Below, piece after piece: positions 27,249 through 34,814 of a DNA stretch of 64,000 nt (the first letter of the stretch is position 1; every line of letters starts with the position of its first letter). Source of the DNA: JBCCCJ01 sp039029315 (GTDB taxonomy: Bacteria; Bacteroidota; Bacteroidia; J057); the NCBI GenBank assembly GCA_039029315.1, contig JBCCGK010000027.1, positions 51,200 to 115,199 on the forward strand. The letters are read 5' to 3'. Made by a program: the position numbers and the translations under genes. Below the pieces are notes generated by a model. That model worked only from the letters and a program-made list of their open reading frames with translations. It ran no database searches and was not told the DNA's origin.

Positions 27249-27926
27249 TCAATTGCTTGATGGAAAATCATCCAGGTCATCAATGTCTATAATTTTGTTT
27301 TTGATGGCATAGCGGAGATAATTGGCGGCTCCTCTGATTTGGAGTTTTTCTCGGATATTTCTCTTGTGCGTATTGACTGTAACTACACCAATGAATAATT
27401 CCTCTGCAATTTGAGCGGCGGAATATCCCTTTGCCACCAGGACAAGGACCTCTTTTTCTCGATTGGTTAGATGTGTTTCATTTTTGGGTTGTGGTTTATG
27501 CATATTGTCCATTAATACTTGTACCACTGCGCCTCCAAGGTATTTTTCTCCTCCCATAATTTTGTTCACAGCAGTTACCAATTCGATTTTTCCTCTCTCT
27601 TTGAGAATATAGCCATCTATCCCCAGGCTCATCAATTTTTTGATTGAGTCATCTTCCTTGTACAAGCTCAAAATCAGGATTTTGATCTCGGGATAGGTGC
27701 TTCTCAGTTTTTCTGTCAACTCAATGCCATTCATGACAGGCATTCTGATATCCAGAATAGCAAGATCAGGCTTTTCTTTCTCGATCATTGTCAAGGCCTG
27801 CTTGCCGTTTTGTGCCAGCCCTACAACTTTCAAGTTGGCCTCCTTGTTGAGAATCTCTGCCAGTCCATCCAACAGAATGATTTGGTCTTCCGCAATGACA
27901 ATTTTTATTTTTTGTTCTTGTTCCAT
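27249..27926 (-). CDS. NarL/LuxR-type response regulator
   Basis: 225 residues: an N-terminal receiver domain (about 8-125) with acidic pocket residues in IAEDQ, the phospho-acceptor Asp in LAILDIRMPVMNG, Ser/Thr in LILSLYKEDD and Lys in ILKERG. A LuxR-type HTH follows (about 148-210) with LTNREKEVLVLVAKGYSAAQIAEELFI and VNTHKRNIREKL. It is a DNA-binding transcription regulator activated by phosphorylation. The cognate TPR histidine kinase is encoded immediately upstream with a 33-bp gap, so the pair forms an operon. Its targets are not evident from this window. Confidence 0.93.
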   Translation of the reverse strand: MEQEQKIKIVIAEDQIILLDGLAEILNKEANLKVVGLAQNGKQALTMIEKEKPDLAILDIRMPVMNGIELTEKLRSTYPEIKILILSLYKEDDSIKKLMSLGIDGYILKERGKIELVTAVNKIMGGEKYLGGAVVQVLMDNMHKPQPKNETHLTNREKEVLVLVAKGYSAAQIAEELFIGVVTVNTHKRNIREKLQIRGAANYLRYAIKNKIIDIDDLDDFPSSN

Positions 27927-27959
27927 TAGGTAGGGGTATTTGAGACTAAGTGATGCGAA

Positions 27960-30107
27960 TCAATCTTGTTTAAGGGGGATATCTATGTTGATGCTCGTCC
28001 CCCTTCCAGGACTGGAATCAATGTCCAGTTCCGCCTTAAGCGTGTTCGCTCTTGTTTGAATATTGATGAGGCCAATCCCTTGATGCTGTTCCTTGGACGA
28101 TGGATCGAATCCTTTTCCATTGTCCTCGATGAGCATATTGACTTTGTCGCCAAATCGATTGAGAGAAATATTCACCTCTGTTGCTTCAGAATGTTTGAGG
28201 GCATTCCCAATGGCTTCTTGTGCAATTCTATACAGATGAATTTCAATCACCTTATTTAATCGTTTGTCAAAATTATGGGTAGACAGATCGAATGTTATTC
28301 CTGTATCCTGAAACCCGTCTATGAGATTTTGAATGGCTTTCTCAAGTCCAAATTCCTTGACTTTCCCACTGCTCATATTGCGGGAGATTTGTCGAACCTC
28401 ATCAATGGTTTCTTCTATCAATTCGCTAACCGAGTCGAAGTCTGCTTCTTGGGCTAGGGAACGTTTGGGAAAAACTTCAATGAGTGAATCTATGTTCCAT
28501 TTGAGTTTGGCAAGTAAGGCACCAAGATGATCATGTAGGTCAAGGGAGATTCTTTCTCTTTCTGCTTCTTGCCCCGCTAATAAGGCTTCCACAGATTTGT
28601 CTTTTTGCTCATTGAGCATGTCATCAATTCTTTTTTCATAGGCGTGTTCGGCCTCCATGGAAGTGATGATCGTTTGTTGTTTATCTTTGTTGGCTTTGTT
28701 GATAAAATAGAAGGAAGCTGCTAATAAAATGATCAACACAATTAATCCAAGAATAATTAAATTTTGTCGGGAAGACTTGACATCAGCCAGTTGAAGCTCA
28801 ATTTGTTTGGTCTTATTATCTTTTTCTGCAAGCTTCAATCGGTTGGTTAATGCGATTGTTTCTCTGTCTGAATGATACAGGGTGTCTCTTACTCGATTGA
28901 ACAATTGAAAATAGACATTGGCACTGTCGTATTGTTGAAGTCTTGTATACGAATTTGCGATGCCTTCATACAAATCTCCTCTTGTAAGTCTTGCACTTAA
29001 CTGATTACTAACATTCAGGCTTCGATGGAAATAATCGATAGCTCGCTGGTACCGTCCCATTTCAAGTTCTATTTCACCCAAATTATGCCAGGCAAGGCTT
29101 AGCCCAGAATAATCATTTGTCTTTTCTGCTTGACTGACAGCATTTAGTAAATACTCCCTCGCTTGTAGATATTTTTCCATGCGAATATGGAGACCTCCCA
29201 GATTGAAGAGGAGGTTGAATCTTTCTTCTTGGTTACCAGATTGTGCCCCTAATTCCAGAGCGGTCTTGAAATATTCGGCAGAACGAGGGTACTCACCCTC
29301 TTTCGAAGCATTCACCCCTTTATTCAGGAAGACTTTTTCCTGCCCTCTGAGATCTCCTATTTGTTCAAAAAATACGAGTGCAGAGTCGTATCTCAAATAG
29401 GCGTCATCAAATTGCTTTAAATTGGTATAAACCGTTCCGAGATTCAATAAGCTATGCCCAAGTCCCTGAATATCATTTAATCGCCTTCTGATGTCCAGGC
29501 CTTTCATGCAGGCATTTAAGGCCAGGGTGTATTCTCCTTTATGAGTATAAACTTCTGCGATGCTGTTATAGGTTCCGGCAATATCTGCATCTAATGATTC
29601 CTGTTTGTATAGGGCCAATGCCTGATTGAACATGCTAAGCGCACTGTCGTACCTGGCCGTCAAATCCAATAAATTACCGATATTGTGGTACATATTGGCA
29701 ATGTCTCCTGGATTACCAAGAATTTTTCGCATGTCCAGGCTCCTGTGATAATGAATGATGGCTTGGTCATATTCCCCCAAAAATCTATAGTACGTCCCAA
29801 GTCTCGATTCTCCATCGGCAATTCCTTTATTATCCTGAATCTCATTGGCTAGATCGAGAGCACTATCTGCATAAATTTTGGTTTTGCGAAGCTCCACAAA
29901 CAAATATTGGAATGATAACTCATTCCAAATCGCGACTTTCTCAACAGAATTTGTTTCAGATGAAGCTCGAGTGAGCAGGCTATCTATGACGGGATTGCTG
30001 TTGTCCTGGGCATGAATGTCCGTTGCAATCAAGTTGATGAACAGGAAACAAATAATAGTCAAAATAAATGGCCCACATATATGATTCAATAGGTGAAGAT
30101 TTTTCAT
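27960..30107 (-). CDS. TPR-containing sensor histidine kinase (HisKA_3 / NarX-like)
   Basis: The 715-aa product starts with a signal peptide or first membrane helix (about 10-33). A large periplasmic segment of TPR repeats (about 60-400; e.g. NMYHNIGNLLDLTARYDSALSMFNQAL) follows. One transmembrane helix (NLIILGLIVLIILLAASFYFI, about 455-475) and a coiled coil lead to a HisKA_3 dimerisation domain, with the phospho-acceptor His in LDLHDHLGALLAKLKWN. The HATPase_c domain has HLYRIAQEAIGNALKHSEA and EDNGKGFD, and ends near GRGTSINIDIPL. The periplasmic TPR array probably senses a protein partner. It is the first gene of a two-gene operon with the LuxR-type regulator. A good Bacteroidota promoter lies 28 bp upstream. 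Confidence 0.92.
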   Translation of the reverse strand: MKNLHLLNHICGPFILTIICFLFINLIATDIHAQDNSNPVIDSLLTRASSETNSVEKVAIWNELSFQYLFVELRKTKIYADSALDLANEIQDNKGIADGESRLGTYYRFLGEYDQAIIHYHRSLDMRKILGNPGDIANMYHNIGNLLDLTARYDSALSMFNQALALYKQESLDADIAGTYNSIAEVYTHKGEYTLALNACMKGLDIRRRLNDIQGLGHSLLNLGTVYTNLKQFDDAYLRYDSALVFFEQIGDLRGQEKVFLNKGVNASKEGEYPRSAEYFKTALELGAQSGNQEERFNLLFNLGGLHIRMEKYLQAREYLLNAVSQAEKTNDYSGLSLAWHNLGEIELEMGRYQRAIDYFHRSLNVSNQLSARLTRGDLYEGIANSYTRLQQYDSANVYFQLFNRVRDTLYHSDRETIALTNRLKLAEKDNKTKQIELQLADVKSSRQNLIILGLIVLIILLAASFYFINKANKDKQQTIITSMEAEHAYEKRIDDMLNEQKDKSVEALLAGQEAERERISLDLHDHLGALLAKLKWNIDSLIEVFPKRSLAQEADFDSVSELIEETIDEVRQISRNMSSGKVKEFGLEKAIQNLIDGFQDTGITFDLSTHNFDKRLNKVIEIHLYRIAQEAIGNALKHSEATEVNISLNRFGDKVNMLIEDNGKGFDPSSKEQHQGIGLINIQTRANTLKAELDIDSSPGRGTSINIDIPLKQD

Positions 30108-30134
30108 ATGGTCCTCTTACTTACAAATGTTTTT

Positions 30135-30166
30135 CAAATTTAAAATTAAGCGAATCTACATTCAAT
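30135..30166 (-). promoter_or_regulatory. Predicted promoter of the kinase-regulator operon
   Basis: On the minus strand ATTG (30163-30166) and TAAATTTG (30135-30142) are separated by 20 bp, matching the Bacteroidota sigma-A promoter form TTTG-N19-21-TAnnTTTG with one -33 mismatch. The kinase start codon lies 28 bp downstream of the -7 box. Confidence 0.6.
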
Positions 30167-30417
30167 AAAAAGGAAAAGGTGATTAGATCAACCTATAACC
30201 ATTATAAGACATTCCTGATGATTCGCTAGGGAAGGTTTTGAAATTGCTTAACTATTGGGTTTCATACAAGAAATGCCAGTTTTTTAGTCTTGATTACTTG
30301 TTTGTTTTGAAAAACATTGTTAAACAGTTTCGGAATTGTTGGTGCAAGTTACATATATTTTGTCATATTATTTGTTGGAAATAAGTTATGTTTATTAAAT
30401 GTAAGTCTGTAAGCTAA

Positions 30418-30561
30418 ATGGTATTCAATTGGCTAAAAAAGTCGCAGAATACAGAAGCTTTACAAGGGAAAAATAACGTACTAGATACTGATGAAAAAGT
30501 GGTCAAAAAAAATATTGAACAACTATCAAAAGCTTCTACGAGTCTTCATATACACTCCTGA
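30418..30561 (+). CDS. Candidate small protein, 47 residues
   Basis: An ATG at 30418 opens a frame of 47 codons ending in TGA. The product starts MVFNWLKKSQNTEALQGKN and continues with a charged, helix-prone stretch rich in Lys, Asp, Glu and Asn; it has no membrane helix. The composition is protein-like rather than random for such AT-rich DNA, and no longer frame covers the region. There is no strong ribosome-binding site, as usual in this phylum, and no recognised family. It could also be the 5' remnant of a decayed gene or a chance ORF. Confidence 0.3.
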   Translation: MVFNWLKKSQNTEALQGKNNVLDTDEKVVKKNIEQLSKASTSLHIHS

Positions 30562-30906
30562 TATTAGGGGTTCAAATATAATAGATTTTAGCGCTTGATC
30601 TCTTTAGATCGGAACGATTTATTTTTTAGACCGATTTAATTTGACATAAAAATAAACTATTCACTTTAGACTTGCAAATAATTTGACATTTTGCGGATAA
30701 ATTGCGCTATTTTATTTAGCTGTTTCTCCTTTTTTCTTGCACTTTAGAATAGGTACTCCTTCTTTGTAATTAGGTGATTGATAGTGAGTTGAGAGTAGGT
30801 TTTTTGTCAAGAAAAATAAATTATGCAACAGCTAATTTGTTGCTTCTAAATGTCCTTATTTTGATATATACCCAAAAATTGAAAGAAATTTTTTAGAAAT
30901 GTCGGA

Positions 30907-30946
30907 CCCCCAGAGCAGGAAATCGGCCGATTTTCTGCTCTGGGGG
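30907..30946 (-). terminator. Strong 20-bp inverted repeat, probable terminator of the sigma operon
   Basis: CCCCCAGAGCAG followed by GAAATCGG (30907-30926) pairs with the next 20 bases with one G-T position; the centre is the palindrome ATCGGCCGAT. It lies 48 bp past the stop of the anti-sigma-like gene on the minus strand. It lacks a clean U-tract, so a pure termination role is not certain. Confidence 0.5.
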
Positions 30947-30993
30947 GGGAGGATTCATTCGCTTTGTCTGGATATCTCTACAGTCGAAACACT

Positions 30994-31536
30994 TTATCTC
31001 CTTACCTCCATTTGAGATCTCAGTTCGTTTGCCCGTTGTAAACTTTTGAACCTAAATTCGCTAGCTTCAGCCTTTCGTGTTACAAGTTGTTCTGATAACT
31101 GATCTTCTCTTTCTTTGAATTCTTGCTGCTTGCAGGCGAACATCATCAAACATGCTACAGAAGCAGCGATCAAACCTAAGCGGAAAAAGATAGGCCGTTT
31201 CCTGGGCTTTCCTGGCGATTTATGATTCTCTACATTGCTTGCTAGCTGCGAACTCGCCTTCCTCTTCTTGCTCGAATCATCAGCATCATCGAACAAAAAT
31301 GCTGTATCAGTTTTTGCGGCCTCCAAAAAATCCTCGAGTCCCTTCCTGCCTGTTTGTTCCAATTCATAGAACTTCCTGACTCCTTCGATGACCACTTGAT
31401 CATCTACATGATCTTCCAGATATGTTTCCACTTCCAGCTGCTGCTCAGGCGACAATGTACCCGCCTCATACTGCAGGAGAATGCTCAGAGGTAATTTCTG
31501 AGTGTGTTGAGTTGAATGTCGGTGTATAGGTTTCAT
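30994..31536 (-). CDS. Putative anti-sigma factor, single-pass membrane protein
   Basis: 180 residues. The N-terminal cytoplasmic segment (PLSILLQYEAGTLSPEQQLEVETYLEDH) resembles the short helical opening of anti-sigma factors: a hydrophobic helix, then SPEQ-type capping and an acidic helix. No zinc-binding HxxxCxxC is present. A basic KPRKRP stretch precedes one transmembrane helix (about 117-133, LGLIAASVACLMMFAC), followed by an extracytoplasmic coiled-coil tail (EFKEREDQLSEQLVTRKAEASEF). The gene begins one base after the sigma factor stop codon (TAA-C-ATG), which implies translational coupling. Its position makes sequestration of that sigma factor the best inference; no sequence family was recognised directly. 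Confidence 0.6.
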   Translation of the reverse strand: MKPIHRHSTQHTQKLPLSILLQYEAGTLSPEQQLEVETYLEDHVDDQVVIEGVRKFYELEQTGRKGLEDFLEAAKTDTAFLFDDADDSSKKRKASSQLASNVENHKSPGKPRKRPIFFRLGLIAASVACLMMFACKQQEFKEREDQLSEQLVTRKAEASEFRFKSLQRANELRSQMEVRR

Positions 31537-31537
31537 G

Positions 31538-32089
31538 TTATTTCCACCCGATGAGGGTTTTTAGTTTTTTCTTCAATTCCGATTTCCTAGTTCTGACTTG
31601 CTTGTTGGTGAGTCCTAATTCATCCGCTATGTCCTGATTCTTAAATCCTTTAGCCGCCATATGAATGATTCTAGCATCTTTAGGCTTGAACGAACGGTCA
31701 ATCAGCTGTTTGTATCGTTCGGCATCAATGGAGGTATGATTCCGGGCAAACCAAGGCATCGATTCCTTGTAGTTGGGGAGGTGCTTGATTTTCACTTTTC
31801 TCTTTTCACATTCCGTTAGCCAAAGGAAATATATCGCTTTTTTGAGATAGCCTTCGAAATCATAGATCTCTACATATTTCTGTTCAATAAGCTTCTTGAA
31901 GGCCTCCTGAACCAAATCCCTAGCCAACTCCCTGTCCTGCGTATAGAAATAAGCAAAGAAAATGAGTTTCTCGACATATCGTTCATACAAGGTGCTCAAT
32001 GCTTGCCGGTCTCCTGTTTGAAGGTAGTTTTTCCAAAGATCGAGATCATCCGGCTCATGATCGTTTCTTGGGGTTGATCCTTTTTTCAT
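31538..32089 (-). CDS. ECF-type RNA polymerase sigma factor
   Basis: 183 residues from the ATG at 32089 (MKKGSTPRNDHEPDDL). The frame stays open to 32206, but the extra 39 residues are low-quality. Region 2 is visible as LYERYVEKLIFFAYFYTQDRELARDLVQEAFKKL. Region 4 is a helix-turn-helix (HMAAKGFKNQDIADELGLTNKQVRTRKSELKKKL). It redirects RNA polymerase to a dedicated promoter set. It is coupled to the downstream putative anti-sigma gene and sits back to back (249-bp gap) with the EAD-like adaptor gene. Its targets are unknown; the EAD-CHAT genes next door are the obvious candidates. No copy of the motif seen at 54.8-60.6 kb was found upstream of this gene. Confidence 0.88.
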   Translation of the reverse strand: MKKGSTPRNDHEPDDLDLWKNYLQTGDRQALSTLYERYVEKLIFFAYFYTQDRELARDLVQEAFKKLIEQKYVEIYDFEGYLKKAIYFLWLTECEKRKVKIKHLPNYKESMPWFARNHTSIDAERYKQLIDRSFKPKDARIIHMAAKGFKNQDIADELGLTNKQVRTRKSELKKKLKTLIGWK

Positions 32090-32338
32090 AGTGTGATGGT
32101 TGATGATGATCACTAACACTATAGAAGAAAAGGCCAAGGTGAGGATTTGTCTGATGAGGGGGAAAAAAAATGTACACGCACATGCATGCACAGCTGTCAA
32201 TTCCATGTTTGCCCTCTATGTTTCCAATAAGAACAAGCCTTCAGCAACAGACTGTCGCATGTCGTCTTTGAGAAGCCAATAGTCACAAAACGAAAGTCCT
32301 TGTCAGACATTTTCCCTGCTCAGGCTTTTTTTTGAAGA

Positions 32339-32632
32339 ATGATGTCAAAAAAGAACAGGATGAACACAAAGAGAACCAGCTTCAAAGCATATGTATATCG
32401 CCTGATCGCGGCCGGTCGGATCAGAGATGCCATCCGGGAACTGATCGATTGGGTCAATCATAAGAACAACAATCAGGATCTGCTACACAGGATCCTGATT
32501 GTTAGTGGGATGTTCGAAATGTTGGAATCAGTCGCCAATATGCAGCTGTTGCCCTATTTTGAGTATCGAATGGGCATTGCCAGACATCTCAAGCAGATTC
32601 TGGAACTGCTTGAAGAAGCGACTGCTGAGTGA
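32339..32632 (+). CDS. Stand-alone effector-associated-domain-like (EAD11-type) adaptor
   Basis: 97 residues (or 96 from the second ATG). After a basic start, residues 15-97 follow the helical pattern of the N-terminal domains of the two neighbouring EAD-CHAT proteins. GRIRDAIRELIDWV aligns with GKIREALELLLDFI and ARIEEALDTLGSYL. A run of polar residues, a central helix and a terminal LKQILELLEEA helix also align. EAD domains are homotypic adaptors that link effectors of bacterial conflict and signalling systems. A solo copy would recruit, or compete for, the CHAT proteins. It is encoded convergently with the EAD-CHAT pair (53-bp gap) and divergently from the ECF sigma gene. Similarity is judged by eye. 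Confidence 0.55.
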   Translation: MMSKKNRMNTKRTSFKAYVYRLIAAGRIRDAIRELIDWVNHKNNNQDLLHRILIVSGMFEMLESVANMQLLPYFEYRMGIARHLKQILELLEEATAE

Positions 32633-32685
32633 GGGAGAGATTCTGTAATGACCATTGTCTCGCTGGACATGCAAATGGAGAAAGA

Positions 32686-33567
32686 TTATGTGGTGATTTT
32701 TTCTCCATTGTACCAGAGTTCCGGGAGATGTGCAAAATGGCCTCTTCCAGAAATATTCACCATTCCCATATCATAGGCATCCTCTATCGAATCACCTGCG
32801 CCAATGCTTGTATAAAACCCTTCCGAAAACATTCGGGCAGAATCATCGCCCATCTCGTTGCTCATGCCAATAACAGAAATGCCGAAATCGCTAATAAATT
32901 TTGCTTGGGCGACTGAATAACAGGCATTGAGCAATACTCCATTTACATATTCCTTGGATTTTTTGAATAGGCGCATCAAGCCCGGATTTCTGAATTTTAC
33001 CACTTCTCCTTGATCGCCCTCAACATAAATTCCATCTCCCTTTGGGGACCCATGCCCAGAAAAATGGATAATGTAGGGCTTTTCGTTTCTAATTGCCTGG
33101 ATAATGTCTAAAATGCCAATTGCGGGCTCCAGGATTAATTCGAATTCATCTCGCTTCCCGGACTTTAATAATTGATCTTTGACTGCCCGCATTTCTTGCT
33201 CCAGCCTTAAGGCGGGGCCTAAAGGATTTTTGGGATTCGCCGTCAAAAACAAGATCTTCTTCTTTCCCGATGGACTCGATCCTCCGCCACTCCCACCAAC
33301 ACCCTTCTCCTCTTTCTTCAACTCATCCAAAATCATGGTTAAGTTGTTGACCAATTTTGCCAGGATACTTCTATACTCATTCCTTGATATCAACCCAACC
33401 ATACTGTCCCGCTTCGCCTGTTCGTAAGTATGCTTTTGTGCGACCAAACTACCTTCTAGCACTTTGTCCTTCCCTTCCAAATATGAGCCTAATGTATCCA
33501 ATGCTTCTTCAATTCTGGCACTGGTGATATATCGTTCTACCAACTTGATGATTTCTTGTTTGGTCAT
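32686..33567 (-). CDS. EAD-CHAT caspase-like protein with intact catalytic dyad
   Basis: 293 residues, cytoplasmic (no signal peptide). Residues 1-85 form an EAD11-like helical adaptor (SARIEEALDTLGSYL ... SRNEYRSILAKLVNNLTMIL). A Gly/Ser-rich linker (about 91-102) leads to a compact CHAT domain starting KKILFLTANPKNP. The dyad is present: His 172 in HFSGHGSPKG and Cys 216 in LLNACYSVAQA. The end FAHLPELWYNG is typical of small bacterial CHAT proteases. Such proteins are predicted proteases activated through EAD-EAD contacts, as in predicted bacterial immunity and death-effector systems. It lies 102 bp downstream of a paralogue lacking both catalytic residues and is probably co-transcribed with it. 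Confidence 0.85.
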   Translation of the reverse strand: MTKQEIIKLVERYITSARIEEALDTLGSYLEGKDKVLEGSLVAQKHTYEQAKRDSMVGLISRNEYRSILAKLVNNLTMILDELKKEEKGVGGSGGGSSPSGKKKILFLTANPKNPLGPALRLEQEMRAVKDQLLKSGKRDEFELILEPAIGILDIIQAIRNEKPYIIHFSGHGSPKGDGIYVEGDQGEVVKFRNPGLMRLFKKSKEYVNGVLLNACYSVAQAKFISDFGISVIGMSNEMGDDSARMFSEGFYTSIGAGDSIEDAYDMGMVNISGRGHFAHLPELWYNGEKITT

Positions 33568-33669
33568 GTGGAATGATTGCTTATGTGAAAATAATTGTTA
33601 TAAAAATAAGAAAAAATACGCGAAATGTATAATTTGTGTCAAGCGAAAGCTGCTGTCTGCTCCAGTATC

Positions 33670-34566
33670 CTATTCCCCAATCTTATCCCCCCTGAACCAT
33701 AATTCAGGGACTTTGGCAAAAGTTGTCCGATGGGCAATGTTTACCATGGCGATCTCATAGGCAATATCTACCGGATCTCCCTCGCCTATGCTTTGGAAAA
33801 ATCCCGCAGCGAATTCCCCTGCCGTAATTTCTCCGATTTCATCATTCATTCCGATTGCATGAATCTCATATTCGCTGATCGTCTTCGCCAAATCGCTTGA
33901 AAAGGCGGTATTCAATAGGATGATTTCCACATGCTTCGATACCTTGAATAGTCTTTTGAGTCCAGCGAGGGGGAAAAAAATCATCTCACTCTGCTGCCCT
34001 TCTACATACAGGCCATTGCCCGATCCATAGCCAGTAAAATAGACGATTTGCGGCTTATGTTTCCGCATGGCTTGGGTAATGGTGTGTATTTTGGCAGAAG
34101 TCTCAAAAATGATTTCAAACTGATCAACATGACTGGCTTGCTCAAAAGCCCTATTGATCCTTTTTATTTCTGTATCAAGATTGAGGCGAGGGTAACCTGG
34201 AACAATGGGGTTGGCCGTCAAAAACAAGATCTTCTTTTGTGCTGGAGATGGGGAAGCATCCATTGTGGGAGATTTGTCAATTTCGTCAGAGATGTGAGTT
34301 CCATGTATATGGCTGAGGTCTGCGATTCTGTCAAGAATATTGTTTGCTCCTTCGATTACCTTTGTTTCTTCAATTCCATATTCCTGAGTACTAAGGACCA
34401 TTCGCTCGCGAGAAATTCGATAAAAACTGGCCTTTAGGGTCACAAGGTCATTTTCAATATACCTGTCGTGCCCTTTGATAAAATCGAGAAGCAGCTCCAA
34501 GGCCTCCCTGATTTTCCCTTCCCCAAGATTCTTTTTTACCTTCGCTGATAGTTCCAAATAAGTCAT
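33670..34566 (-). CDS. EAD-CHAT pseudoprotease (both catalytic residues lost)
   Basis: 298 residues from the ATG at 34566 (MTYLELSAKVKKNLGEG); the extension to 34632 is not supported. The EAD11-like N-terminus (GKIREALELLLDFIKGHD) is followed by a CHAT domain aligned over its full length with the downstream paralogue (KKILFLTANP, KVPELWFRGDK). The dyad is replaced: GHG becomes GYG (Tyr 180) and NAC becomes NTA (Ala 221). The frame is intact and other structural motifs are kept, so this is a maintained pseudoenzyme rather than decay. A regulator or scaffold for the active neighbour is the natural inference. It is the first gene of the minus-strand pair. Confidence 0.82.
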   Translation of the reverse strand: MTYLELSAKVKKNLGEGKIREALELLLDFIKGHDRYIENDLVTLKASFYRISRERMVLSTQEYGIEETKVIEGANNILDRIADLSHIHGTHISDEIDKSPTMDASPSPAQKKILFLTANPIVPGYPRLNLDTEIKRINRAFEQASHVDQFEIIFETSAKIHTITQAMRKHKPQIVYFTGYGSGNGLYVEGQQSEMIFFPLAGLKRLFKVSKHVEIILLNTAFSSDLAKTISEYEIHAIGMNDEIGEITAGEFAAGFFQSIGEGDPVDIAYEIAMVNIAHRTTFAKVPELWFRGDKIGE

Positions 34567-34814
34567 GTCGAATAGTAAGGTAAATTGAAAATTCCTACCA
34601 ATAAGAATACAGGAATTGCATGCAAATTGCATAAATCCAGAAAAATAAACTCATCATTAATGAGTACTTTCACAGAAGAATATGGAGGTGTTCTGCCAAA
34701 CAAAAAAAATTAACCGAATACTCCTTAAGAGGCTTCTATTTCCATTGTTTTCTCCTATAGATATGGGTAATTTCAAGTCGAAAAATCGGCGCTCCGCATT
34801 CTATTCTCACACCC

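Larger units (their letters stand above)
30108..30993. other. AT-rich 886-bp intergenic region
   Basis: Markedly more AT-rich than its surroundings, with many short A/T runs. It holds the kinase promoter at its left end, one small plus-strand ORF (30418-30561) and a strong hairpin (30907-30946). I see no other gene or RNA family in it. Confidence 0.6.
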
